A stretch of DNA of 43,696 nt from Candidatus Rokuibacteriota bacterium (GTDB lineage: Bacteria; Methylomirabilota; Methylomirabilia; Rokubacteriales; CSP1-6), in contig QHSL01000091.1 of assembly GCA_003220435.1 (NCBI GenBank), positions 1 to 43,696 of the forward strand, in the 5' to 3' direction. Within the stretch, counting starts at the first letter, position 1, and every line of letters begins with the position of its first letter. Below the pieces are notes generated by a model. The model saw only the letters and a program-made list of their open reading frames with translations, was not told the DNA's origin and searched no databases. Both the position numbers and the translations under genes were made by a program. Shown here in pieces: positions 28,089 through 35,843 of this stretch.

Positions 28089-30304
28089 ACCGGGGCGGCG
28101 GCGCGGGACACCGGCACCTCGATGATGAAGCGGCTGCCCCGGGGCTTGTTCTCCTCGACGTGGATCGTCCCGCCGTGCTCGGTCACGATCTCGTGCACGA
28201 TCGGTAACCCGAGCCCCATGCCGGTGACCTTCGTGGAGAAGTAGGGGAGGAACAGCTTCTCGCGATCCTCGGGACTGATCCCCGGACCGCTGTCGGTGAC
28301 CACGATCCGCGCGTGACCCGACCCGGCCACGTGCGCCGTCTCGAGCCGCACATCGCCGGCGCCGCCGACCGCCTCGACCGCGTTGTCGACCAGGTTGAGG
28401 ACGGCGCGCTTGATGTGATCCGGATCGACCTCGAGCAACGGAAGGCCGTCCGGGTGATAGGTCGTGATGGCCAGGCGCGGGTGAGAGTCCCGGTACAGGC
28501 TCGCGACGCTGTCGATGAGCTGGCGCACGTCGGTGGGCCGCGGCGTGAGCACCGGCATCCGCGCGAAGCGCGAGAACTCGTCCACCAGCCGCTTGAGGCC
28601 CTCGACCTCGTGGATGATCGTCTCGGTACACTCCTGCACCAGCTGCTCCTCGCCCGGGGTGCGGGCCAGCCGCCGCCGCAGCCGCTGGGCCGAGAGCTGG
28701 ATCGGCGTCAATGGGTTCTTGATCTCGTGGGCGATCCGCTGCGCCACCTCGCGCCACGCCGCCACGCGCTGCGCCTTCAGGAGCTCGGTGAGGTCGTCCA
28801 GGACGACCACGGTGCCCGTGTAGTCACCCTCCGGGCTGCGCAGCGCCGTCGCCGAGGCCAGGAGCGAGAGGGTGGCGCCGCCGCGCCGCAGCTGGAACTC
28901 GAGCTCCACGCTGCCCGAGTTGGGCCGCCGCGTGCGCTGCACCTGCATCACGACCGGCCGGAGATCCGGGCCCGCGAAGATTTCCTCGAGGAGTCGCCCG
29001 ATCGCCGTCGACTCGTTCACGCCGAGCATGCGGGCCGCCGAGCGGTTGATGGTGGTGAGGCGCCCGAGCGGATCGAAGGTCAGCACGCCGGTGGTGATCG
29101 CCTCCAGGACGGTCTCGATGTAGACGCGCCGGTCCTCGAGCTCGGTGTGCTTGTCCGAGAGATCGAGGTACGCCTCCTCCAGGCGGCGCTTCGACTCGGC
29201 GAGGTCGTCGGTCATCCGGTTGAACGACTCGACGAGGACGCCGATCTCGTCGTCGCCCCGCGCCTGCACCTTGTAGGCGAGATTGCCGGCGGCGACCTCG
29301 CGCGTGGCCTCGGCGAGCTGCGCGATCGGGCCGGTGATCCCGCGGGCGAGGTAGAGACCGAACCACGTGAACGAAAAGACGACGATCAGCGTCATGAGCA
29401 GGAACAGCAGGATGTAGATGCCCTTGATCGGCGTCTTCAGCAGCTTGAGCTGCTTGTACTCGCGGAACGCCTGCGAGATGCCGCGCACTCTCGCCTCGAG
29501 GCGTTCGGTGACGTGCGTGCCCACCACCAGCACGGCGGCGACGCGGCGCTCGCCGATCCGCTCGGTCCACACCGGCACCACCGCCTCGACGAGGTCGCCG
29601 GACGTGAGCTCGCGCACGGTCGTGAGCTCCTGGCCGGCGGCGCCATGGCGGAGCTGGCTCTCGTTGACGTCGCGCGTCGCCAGATCGCCCAGGATCGGGT
29701 CCTTGACGTGCACCAGCTCCTGCCCCTGCGGGCTGAACACGGTGAGCGCGCTGATCCCGAGCTGGTCCTGCTGCTCGACCAGGTAGGACGCCAGCCGCTC
29801 CCGCCGCGCGTCGGCGAGGAGCCCGTCGCGATCGATCACGCGGCTGATGTGCTGCGCGTGGCGCAGCGCCGTGCGCTCCAGGTTCGCGTAGTAGGTCTGC
29901 GCCACCGCCAGCGCCTGGTCCAGCGGCCGCTCGACCTGCGGCTTGAACCAGCCCTCGATCGATCGGTTGATGAAGTTGGAGGCGATGATGAAGATCAGCG
30001 TCGCCGGGATGAGCGAAAGGGTGAGGAACGCCAGCACCAGCTTCGCTTTGAACTTGGCGCCGATCACGTTCTCGCGCCGCTCGAACCAGAGCTTCACGAG
30101 GTTGCGGAACAGGAGCAGCACGAGCAGCAGCAGCACGATCAGGTTCAGGTTGAGCAGGGCGAACACCGCGATGTTGGAGGCGAGCGGCAGGTCCGGCGCG
30201 TACACGCCGATGTCGAGCAGGTTCGCGGCTCCCACCAGCGCGACGAAGCCGGCGAGGATCACTAAGTTCCGCTTGCGCCGGTTCTCGTCGCTGAGCAGCG
30301 GCAC
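28079..30304 (-). CDS. ntrY: NtrY-type membrane sensor histidine kinase
   Basis: Senses an unknown signal and phosphorylates NtrX. 741 residues: three N-terminal helices (about 14-36, 44-72, 95-117), a ~180-residue periplasmic region, a fourth helix (about 305-330), HAMP, PAS (about 395-500), HisKA with H526 in AHEIKNPLTPIQL, and HATPase with LNLVDNAVEA, DSGPGI and GMGLGLPIVHEI. The GTG start at 30304 overlaps the stop of the DUF4390 gene. All catalytic residues are intact. Topology and domain order are the NtrY standard. Confidence 0.94.
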   Translation of the reverse strand: MPLLSDENRRKRNLVILAGFVALVGAANLLDIGVYAPDLPLASNIAVFALLNLNLIVLLLLVLLLFRNLVKLWFERRENVIGAKFKAKLVLAFLTLSLIPATLIFIIASNFINRSIEGWFKPQVERPLDQALAVAQTYYANLERTALRHAQHISRVIDRDGLLADARRERLASYLVEQQDQLGISALTVFSPQGQELVHVKDPILGDLATRDVNESQLRHGAAGQELTTVRELTSGDLVEAVVPVWTERIGERRVAAVLVVGTHVTERLEARVRGISQAFREYKQLKLLKTPIKGIYILLFLLMTLIVVFSFTWFGLYLARGITGPIAQLAEATREVAAGNLAYKVQARGDDEIGVLVESFNRMTDDLAESKRRLEEAYLDLSDKHTELEDRRVYIETVLEAITTGVLTFDPLGRLTTINRSAARMLGVNESTAIGRLLEEIFAGPDLRPVVMQVQRTRRPNSGSVELEFQLRRGGATLSLLASATALRSPEGDYTGTVVVLDDLTELLKAQRVAAWREVAQRIAHEIKNPLTPIQLSAQRLRRRLARTPGEEQLVQECTETIIHEVEGLKRLVDEFSRFARMPVLTPRPTDVRQLIDSVASLYRDSHPRLAITTYHPDGLPLLEVDPDHIKRAVLNLVDNAVEAVGGAGDVRLETAHVAGSGHARIVVTDSGPGISPEDREKLFLPYFSTKVTGMGLGLPIVHEIVTEHGGTIHVEENKPRGSRFIIEVPVSRAAAPVEA

Positions 30305-30870
30305 TATTGCACCCGGTGGATCGTGCGGTAGTCGGACTGGCGCGTGGTCTGCTCGGCCGTGCCCGCCATCCGCGTCACGAAGGTGTTCTCGCCGTTCAGC
30401 GCCGCCACGGCGTTGACCCGCACATAGATCACCGCGGTCGGATCGAGCGCCGCCGCCGGCGTCATCTTGACGCCCCGGATCTCCGAGAGAACCCGCTGGG
30501 CGTCGCGAAGGTCGCGCGTGGCATAGGTGCGGGGCGCTTCGCCGGCCACCGCCGCCACCTTGAATTCCTTGGTGACCACGTTGTAGGCGAGCGTCCGCTC
30601 GACGGCCTTGGTGACGAGCAGCCGGTCGGGAAGCCATCGAAGGTACTGCCACAGCTCGACGACGAGGCGGACGTGCGCCGGAATCCCGCTCTGGATGCCC
30701 TCCTGGACCCCCTCCGGGAGCGTCCCCAGCAGGACGACGTGCACGGTCACCTCATGGTCGTTGAGGAAGACGTCGAGATCGCTGATTCGGAGCTCGGCGC
30801 GTGCGGGCGCGACGGCGAGCAGGACCAGCGCCGTTGCGACGAGGTTGGAACGGAGCCACTGCGCACCCAT
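30304..30870 (-). CDS. DUF4390-family exported protein
   Basis: 188 residues with a signal peptide (MGAQWLRSNLVATALVLLAVAPARA, written here only as N-terminal ~25 residues ending in an ARA cleavage site) and a beta-rich periplasmic domain (LRISDLDVFLNDHEVTVHV, VELWQYLRWLPDRLL). The family is of unknown function and commonly sits just upstream of ntrY, as here, overlapping it by one base. A periplasmic accessory to the NtrY sensor is a reasonable inference. A TATAAT hexamer lies 14 bases before the ATG, with no ribosome-binding sequence between. Confidence 0.85.
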   Translation of the reverse strand: MGAQWLRSNLVATALVLLAVAPARAELRISDLDVFLNDHEVTVHVVLLGTLPEGVQEGIQSGIPAHVRLVVELWQYLRWLPDRLLVTKAVERTLAYNVVTKEFKVAAVAGEAPRTYATRDLRDAQRVLSEIRGVKMTPAAALDPTAVIYVRVNAVAALNGENTFVTRMAGTAEQTTRQSDYRTIHRVQ

Positions 30871-30884
30871 ACGGCGAACGGCCC

Positions 30885-30890
30885 ATTATA
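30885..30890 (-). promoter_or_regulatory. -10 element (TATAAT) for the DUF4390-ntrY-ntrX operon
   Basis: A perfect TATAAT at 30890-30885 is 14 bases from the ATG. No good -35 is seen at 16-18 bases upstream, where the repeat 30906-30958 lies. The predicted 5' untranslated region is only about 7 bases. Confidence 0.45.
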
Positions 30891-30905
30891 GCGTGGCGGG
30901 TGGCG

Positions 30906-30958
30906 GTAGCGCCGCAAGCCGTCGCCGGGCTGGGGCCCCGCCGGCTGAGGCGCGCTAC
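30906..30958 (+). repeat. Dispersed palindromic GC-rich repeat (lpxC downstream gap)
   Basis: Begins GTAGCGC and ends GCGCTAC, an exact 7-base inverted terminus, with internal CCGG...GGGGCCCC...CCGG self-complementarity. The central 40 bases match the copy at 21885-21933. It lies between lpxC and the DUF4390 gene, upstream of the -10 hexamer of the latter. It could fold as a terminator-like hairpin for transcripts from either side, but it has no T-run. Confidence 0.55.
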
Positions 30959-30977
30959 AAGTGGAGGAGAGCGCCGC

Positions 30978-31898
30978 TTAGATCGCGGCGAGACCGGGCG
31001 TGCGAACGAAGCCCTCGCGCCGCGCGGCGTCCTCCGCCGCCAGCGCGCCGAACTCGACGATACCGGCGCTGCGCCGCTCGAGTCCCAGGGCCCGCTGGAT
31101 CGCGACGACCAGCTCGAAGTTGAGCCCGTGGCCGCCGTTGCGCGCGATGACGTGCGCGTGAAGCCGGCGGCCCAGCAGGGCGAGGTCGCCGAGGAGGTCC
31201 AGGATCTTGTGCCGCACGAACTCGTCGCGGAAGCGAAGGCTGTTCAGCGCCGCGCCGTTGCCGAGCACGATCGCGTTGTCGAGCGAGCCGCCGCGGGCCA
31301 GGCCGTTCTTCCGCATGATGCCCAGGTCCTTGAGAAAGCCGTACGTGCGCGCCGGCGCGAACTCCTCGACGAACGACCGCTCGGTCGGCGTCCACGAGAG
31401 CACCTGGGTCCCGATCGCCGGGTGCTCGTTGTCGAGCGTGTAGCTGATCCGCAACGTGTCCGATGGTGTGATCTGGATCCAGCGCCCGCCGCTGCCCACT
31501 CGGAGCGGACACGGGACCGTCAGGGGCTTCCGCAGCTCGGATTGCTGCGTGCGGCCGGCGGACGCGAGCAGCGTCACGAACGGCTTCGCGCTCCCGTCCA
31601 GCGCCGGGATCTCGGGGCCGTCCACCTCGACGTCCAGGTTGTCGATGCCGAGCCCGGCCGCGGCGGCCATGAGGTGCTCGACCGTCTGGATGCGGGTGCC
31701 GTTCACCCCCAGCGTCGTCGCGTAGTGCGAGTTGACGACGCTGTCGACCGTCGCGGGGACCCGCTCGCCGGTCGCCTTGACCCTGAACACGATGCCAGAA
31801 TCCGGGGCACCCGGTGCGAACGAGACGCAGGAGACCTTACCCGAATGGAGCCCGACACCCTGGACGCTGACCGCCCTGCGAATGGTGTGCTGGCGCAT
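30978..31898 (-). CDS. lpxC: UDP-3-O-acyl-N-acetylglucosamine deacetylase
   Basis: Zinc enzyme for the first committed step of lipid A synthesis, which shows that the organism makes an outer membrane with LPS. The 306 residues contain the GVGLHSG start, metal His in TVEHLMAA, the ARTYGF segment, metal His/Asp in RHKILDLLGDLAL and the catalytic His region ARNGGHGLN. ATG 31898. It is a single-gene unit here, with about 165 non-coding bases upstream that contain a TATATT hexamer. Confidence 0.97.
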   Translation of the reverse strand: MRQHTIRRAVSVQGVGLHSGKVSCVSFAPGAPDSGIVFRVKATGERVPATVDSVVNSHYATTLGVNGTRIQTVEHLMAAAAGLGIDNLDVEVDGPEIPALDGSAKPFVTLLASAGRTQQSELRKPLTVPCPLRVGSGGRWIQITPSDTLRISYTLDNEHPAIGTQVLSWTPTERSFVEEFAPARTYGFLKDLGIMRKNGLARGGSLDNAIVLGNGAALNSLRFRDEFVRHKILDLLGDLALLGRRLHAHVIARNGGHGLNFELVVAIQRALGLERRSAGIVEFGALAAEDAARREGFVRTPGLAAI

Positions 31899-31950
31899 AA
31901 GCCGGGCTCAGGTACAGCAACACAGGTGCCAGGATTCCGGGAATGGTCCT

Positions 31951-31956
31951 AATATA
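31951..31956 (-). promoter_or_regulatory. Possible -10 element (TATATT) of lpxC
   Basis: TATATT on the minus strand, 52 bases before the lpxC ATG, within an AT-richer island (CCAAAAGAATCAGTATATT) that stands out in this GC-rich window. No convincing -35 at normal spacing. The rest of the 166-base gap 31899-32064 holds only the hairpin at 32021-32045. Confidence 0.35.
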
Positions 31957-32020
31957 CTGATTCTTTTGGAGTCGAGCGGGGTTCGCCAAGGCCTGCAAAC
32001 GGGGCTAAAGTTGCGTCGAT

Positions 32021-32045
32021 GACACGGGCCGGGAGGCCCCGTGTC
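32021..32045 (-). terminator. Strong hairpin downstream of the archease gene
   Basis: GACACGGGCC GGGA GGCCCCGTGTC forms a 10-base-pair stem with one bulged base and a four-base loop, 20 bases after the archease stop. No T-run follows on the minus strand, so it is either a terminator of the T-less kind or a 3' processing/stability hairpin that ends the lepA-to-archease run before lpxC. Confidence 0.5.
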
Positions 32046-32064
32046 TCCGATGCGAGACATCAGG

Positions 32065-32481
32065 CTACCACCCGATCCTGACCTCGTGCCGGCCCTCCCC
32101 CTCGACCACTGAAAGATGATCCATCGTCGCGGCCTTCACGATCGTCCCGAGGTGGTGGCGATCGGCGTCGATCTCCTCGCCGTGGAGCACGCCGTGGATG
32201 ACCGTGGTGCTGCACGCGTCGACCTCGACCCGGCGAGCCACGAAGCCCTCGATCTCGTGCACGTAGAGGCACTCGGTGATCCAATTGAACAGGAGCTGCT
32301 CCGGCGACTGGCCCTGGGCGCGCACCTCGCGGTGCTCGCGCTCCGCGACCTCCTCCGGCCTCACGATCAACGCGAACACGCCCTGGGCGGCTTGAGCGAA
32401 CGCCGACGCCCGTGTCGCGCCCCACGCGCGCACGCCCGCGTCGGCCCCGACGCGCTCCCAGCCGGCGTCCCCGGCGCTCAC
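32065..32481 (-). CDS. Archease-family protein
   Basis: Archease promotes guanylylation and turnover of the RNA ligase RtcB. The 138 residues match the fold by eye: GADAGVRAWG in place of the usual HTADIGIxVxG, FAQAAQGVFALI, SPEQLLFNWITECLY, and the C-terminal TIVKAATMDHLSVVE with a terminal beta strand. The first motif lacks its His but keeps the Asp. GTG 32481 overlaps the rsmE stop as GTGA. No rtcB is in the window, so the partner must be elsewhere. Last gene of the lepA-to-archease run. Confidence 0.8.
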   Translation of the reverse strand: MSAGDAGWERVGADAGVRAWGATRASAFAQAAQGVFALIVRPEEVAEREHREVRAQGQSPEQLLFNWITECLYVHEIEGFVARRVEVDACSTTVIHGVLHGEEIDADRHHLGTIVKAATMDHLSVVEGEGRHEVRIGW

Positions 32482-33263
32482 CGACCGGTCCCGAGGTCGC
32501 CGAAGCGCGATTGAAGCACGGCGATGATGGCCGGTCCCGCCGTCTCCGTTCTGAGGATTCGCGGCCCGACCCCGACGATCGTCCAGTGATGCGCGCAGGC
32601 GCTCTGGGCCTCCTCGCGCGACAGCCCGCCCTCCGGTCCCACCAGCAGATGGACGCGCGAGCCCGAGGGCAAGTCGGCGGGCAAGCTCGCGGCCAGCGTC
32701 GCGACGGGCACGCCCGCTTGCCTGCCGCGCGGCTCGTCGCTGACCGCGCCCTCCCACAAGCACAGCCGGAGGTCGGCGGGCTCGTCGAGCGCCAGTGCGT
32801 CGGCGAGAGGGCGCGGCACGTCGACCGGCGGAACGACGGCGCGTCCGCACTGCTTGGCGGCCTCCTTCGCGACGCGCTGCCAGCGCCGGGCGCGATCGCG
32901 CCAGCGGCCCGGCTCGAGCGTGACGATCGTGCGCGCCGTGAGTACCGGGACGACGCGCGCCACGCCGAGCTCGATGGCGGCGCGCACGATGGCCTCCATC
33001 TTGTCGCCCTTGGGCACCGACTGCAGGAGGGTGATCCGCAAGGGCGACTCGGTCTCGCGTGAGGTGACCCCGAGCACCGTGCCGGTCGTCAGTTCTCCAA
33101 CCGTCTCGAGGCGCACGGTGTACTCTCGGCCAGCGCCATCGGCCGCGATCACCGTGTCGCCGGACCGCAGCCGCAAGACGCGCGCAAGATGGTGCGACTC
33201 GTCGCGGTCGAAGACGACGCGGTCGCCGTCGAGCCGCTCAGGCGCAATCGTGAAGCGGCGCAC
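32478..33263 (-). CDS. rsmE: 16S rRNA (uracil-1498-N3)-methyltransferase
   Basis: SPOUT-class methyltransferase for U1498 of 16S rRNA. The 261 residues include the N-terminal PUA-like domain (RRFTIAPERL, HHLARVLRLRSGD), QSVPKGDKMEAIVRAAIELGV, and the trefoil-knot SAM site LLVGPEGGLSREE with PRILRTETAGPAII. The GTG 33263 start lies 26 bases inside the end of prmA. Complete and of normal length. Confidence 0.95.
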   Translation of the reverse strand: MRRFTIAPERLDGDRVVFDRDESHHLARVLRLRSGDTVIAADGAGREYTVRLETVGELTTGTVLGVTSRETESPLRITLLQSVPKGDKMEAIVRAAIELGVARVVPVLTARTIVTLEPGRWRDRARRWQRVAKEAAKQCGRAVVPPVDVPRPLADALALDEPADLRLCLWEGAVSDEPRGRQAGVPVATLAASLPADLPSGSRVHLLVGPEGGLSREEAQSACAHHWTIVGVGPRILRTETAGPAIIAVLQSRFGDLGTGR

Positions 33264-34131
33264 GGAGCTCGAGCGTGGTCCAGCCCTCCACGGAGCGGGG
33301 GGCCCGCGGGACGAACCCATAGCCGGCGAGCGCCGACGCGACCTCGGCCGCCTCGCCGTCGAGAATGCCGCCGAGGATCAGCGTTCCGCCCGGCCGCACC
33401 GCGCGCTCGTACCGAGGCGCGAGCTTCCGATGGGCGGCCGTCAACAGATTTGCGACGACCAGGGGCGCCGCCGTCTCGTCGAGGAGCTCGGCGGCGGCGA
33501 GCACGCACCGCACGCGGTCGCTGACGTGATTGCGGGCGGCGTTCGCCATCGCGGAGGCGACCGCGTCCGGGTCGTCGTCCACCGCCAGCACGCCGTCGAC
33601 GCCCAGCCGCGCGGCCGCGATCGCGAGGATGCCGGAGCCGGTGCCGAGGTCGATCATCCGCCGCGGTCCCTCCGCCTCGACGGTGGCCTCGAGCGCCTCG
33701 AGGCACCCGACCGTGCTCCCGTGGTGGCCGGTTCCGAACGCCCGTCCCGGCTCGATCGTGATCACGAGCCGGCTGGTGGCGACGGGAATGTCCCACGGCG
33801 GCGCGATCAAGAGCCGCCGCCCCACCGTCCGCGGCGTGAAGTGGACCCGCCACGCCTCGTGCCAGTTCTCGTCGGCGAGCGCGACCACACTCACCTCGCG
33901 CGCCGGCGCGAAGCCCAGCTCGCGCAGTCCGTCGAGATATTCGCGAACGCTCTGCTCGACGGCGCTCGCGCGCGCCGCCTCGGGAAAGAACGCGCGCAGC
34001 CGCGGGGCCTGACCCGGCTGCTCCTCCTCGACGACGCCGAGGGCGCCGAGCTCCCACACGAGATTCGTCAGCCCCTCGGAGATGTCGGCGGGCGCGCCGA
34101 CGGTGAGCTCCCAGTAGCGGGAGGACGCCAT
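33238..34131 (-). CDS. prmA: Ribosomal protein L11 methyltransferase
   Basis: Methylates ribosomal protein L11. The 297 residues have an N-terminal substrate-recognition domain, linker ENWHEAWRVHFTP, then the Rossmann core with GRAFGTGHHGST, MIDLGTGSGILAIAAARLG and VVANLLTAAH (N-[ILV]-[LI] in the usual NIL position). ATG 34131 is 4 bases after dnaJ. The dnaJ-prmA-rsmE order is a well-known conserved block. Confidence 0.95.
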   Translation of the reverse strand: MASSRYWELTVGAPADISEGLTNLVWELGALGVVEEEQPGQAPRLRAFFPEAARASAVEQSVREYLDGLRELGFAPAREVSVVALADENWHEAWRVHFTPRTVGRRLLIAPPWDIPVATSRLVITIEPGRAFGTGHHGSTVGCLEALEATVEAEGPRRMIDLGTGSGILAIAAARLGVDGVLAVDDDPDAVASAMANAARNHVSDRVRCVLAAAELLDETAAPLVVANLLTAAHRKLAPRYERAVRPGGTLILGGILDGEAAEVASALAGYGFVPRAPRSVEGWTTLELRAPLHDCA

Positions 34132-34135
34132 CGGG

Positions 34136-35230
34136 TCAGCCGAGGAGCTTCTTCATCCGCTCGAAGAACGCCGACGCCAATGGGCCCCGCTCGTCCTTCG
34201 ACGCCGCCTCGAACGCCGCGAGCGCTTCGCGCTGTTTGGCGTTGAGCTTCTGCGGGACCTCCAGGACGACGCGGTAGCACGCGTCGCCGTGCCCGCGCTG
34301 GCGGAGGTGCGGCATGCCCTTGCCGCGCACTCGCAGGATCTCGCCCGGCTGCGTGCCCGCCGGAATCTTCAACCGGGTCGTGCCGCCGAGCACGGGCACC
34401 TCGGCATCGTGACCGAGCGCCAGGTGGGCGAACGAGACGGGCAGATCGCAATGGAGGTCTGCACCCTCGCGCGTGAACAGCTCGTGCTCACGGATGTGGA
34501 CGAGCACGTACAGATCGCCGGGGGGGCCCCCGTTGACGCCTCCCGACCCCTCGCCGCTGACCCGGAGCTGCATCCGGTCCTCGATGCCCGCGGGAATCTT
34601 GACGCTCAACAGATGCTCGGCCCGCCGGCGACCCTCGCCACGGCACTCGCGGCACGGCGAGCGGTTGAGCTGCCCGGCCCCCCGGCACTTCGGGCAGGGC
34701 TGGGCGACCGTGAGGAAGCCGTGACTGCGGCGAACTTCGCCGGCGCCGCGACACATGTCGCACGTCTCGAGGCGGCTGCCCGCCTCCACGCCGCTTCCGC
34801 GGCACGCGTCGCACGTCTCCAGGCGCGGGATCTGAATCTTCGTCTCGAGGCCCGCCGCGGCGTCCGCGAGCGTGATCTTCAGCTCGTACTGGAGGTCTTC
34901 GCCTCGGCCGGCGCGCGAGCGGCGCCCACGCCCACCCGCCGAGAAGAAGTTGTCGAAGATGTCTTCGAACAGGGTCCCGAAGCCCGTGTCGCCGAACCCG
35001 GGGCCGCCGCCCGGCGCGGCCGTCCCGAAGCGATCGAAGTGGGCCCGCTTGTCCGGGTCTGAGAGGACGGCGTACGCCTCGTTGGCTTCCTTGAAGCGCT
35101 CCTCCGCGCCCTTGTCGCCGCGGTTCCGGTCGGGATGGAACTGCATCGCGAGCTGACGGTACGCCTTCTTGATCTCGGCGTCGCCGGCGGTCCGGGGGAC
35201 GCCGAGAACCTCGTAATAGTCGCGGTCCAC
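34136..35230 (-). CDS. dnaJ: Chaperone DnaJ
   Basis: Co-chaperone that delivers substrates to DnaK and stimulates its ATPase. The 364 residues have the J domain with HPD at 32-34, a Gly/Phe-rich linker (~70-110), four zinc repeats (CDACRGSG, CDMCRGAG, CPKCRGAG, CRECRGEG) and the C-terminal beta domains (VKIPAGIEDRMQLRV, GEILRVRGKGMP). Full class A DnaJ. It begins 5 bases after grpE; dnaK, usually between them, is absent. Confidence 0.97.
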   Translation of the reverse strand: MDRDYYEVLGVPRTAGDAEIKKAYRQLAMQFHPDRNRGDKGAEERFKEANEAYAVLSDPDKRAHFDRFGTAAPGGGPGFGDTGFGTLFEDIFDNFFSAGGRGRRSRAGRGEDLQYELKITLADAAAGLETKIQIPRLETCDACRGSGVEAGSRLETCDMCRGAGEVRRSHGFLTVAQPCPKCRGAGQLNRSPCRECRGEGRRRAEHLLSVKIPAGIEDRMQLRVSGEGSGGVNGGPPGDLYVLVHIREHELFTREGADLHCDLPVSFAHLALGHDAEVPVLGGTTRLKIPAGTQPGEILRVRGKGMPHLRQRGHGDACYRVVLEVPQKLNAKQREALAAFEAASKDERGPLASAFFERMKKLLG

Positions 35231-35235
35231 CGGAC

Positions 35236-35763
35236 TCAGGCGCTCTCGTCTGGCGCCGCGGCGACGGAAACCAGCGCAGCGCGCAGGACGCGACCGTGCA
35301 GCAGGTAGCCCGGCAGCGTCTCGCGAAGGACGGTGCCCGGCGGAGCGTCCGCGCTCACCACGCTGGCAATCGCCTCGTGGCGGGTCGGATCGAACGGCTG
35401 GCCGAGCGCGGAGTAGCGGGTGACGCCGGCGCGCTCGAGCACCTTGAGCAGCTCGCGCTGGATCAGCTCGACGCCGGCCACGACACCCGTGGCGTCGCCG
35501 CCCGAGCGCGCCGCCTCGAGGGCGCGATCCAGGTTGTCGAGCACCGGGATCAGGTCGCGCAGCAGCGACTCGTTCGCGTAGCGGACGTAGTCATCGCGCT
35601 CCCGTTGCGCCCGCCGCCGGACGTTCTCGGTCTCGGCGAGCGCGCGCAGGAGCCGGTCCTGTTTCTCCTCGACCTCCCGTCGCAGCTCCTCGACCGACGC
35701 GACACCCTCGGCCGGCTCGGCTCGGGGCGCGTCGTCGGTGTCGTGCACCTTGGAGTCATCCAT
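35236..35763 (-). CDS. grpE: Nucleotide exchange factor GrpE
   Basis: Releases ADP from DnaK. The 175 residues have an acidic N terminus, a long coiled coil (about 23-75: VEELRREVEEKQDRLLRALA, ENVRRRAQRERDD) and the beta-wing domain (FDPTRHEAIASV, PGYLLHGRVLRAALVSV). ATG 35763 is 9 bases from a perfect TATAAT and has no ribosome-binding sequence, so a leaderless transcript is likely in addition to read-through from hrcA. Confidence 0.96.
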   Translation of the reverse strand: MDDSKVHDTDDAPRAEPAEGVASVEELRREVEEKQDRLLRALAETENVRRRAQRERDDYVRYANESLLRDLIPVLDNLDRALEAARSGGDATGVVAGVELIQRELLKVLERAGVTRYSALGQPFDPTRHEAIASVVSADAPPGTVLRETLPGYLLHGRVLRAALVSVAAAPDESA

Positions 35764-35772
35764 AACATTTGG

Positions 35773-35778
35773 ATTATA
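35773..35778 (-). promoter_or_regulatory. -10 element (TATAAT) of grpE-dnaJ
   Basis: Perfect TATAAT at 35778-35773, nine bases before the grpE ATG. No consensus -35 at 16-18 bases. No CIRCE inverted repeat (TTAGCACTC-9-GAGTGCTAA) is present in the 80-base hrcA-grpE gap. Confidence 0.5.
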
Positions 35779-35824
35779 GCAGCGGGATCGCCAGGTCTCG
35801 GCAGGGGACCGCGCGTCCCGATGA

Positions 35825-35840
35825 GCGGGCCGGCGCCCGC
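35825..35840 (-). terminator. GC hairpin just after hrcA
   Basis: GCGGGC GCCG GCCCGC forms a perfect 6-base-pair stem 3 bases after the hrcA stop, with no T-run. It may end or attenuate hrcA transcripts before the separate grpE -10 element, or be incidental in GC-rich DNA. Confidence 0.35.
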
Positions 35841-35843
35841 CGA

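Noticed and set aside
30912-30957. Coding sequence continuing the PyrC-like tail at the second repeat copy
   Set aside because: No start codon or neighbouring frame supports a gene there; it is best read as a non-coding repeat.
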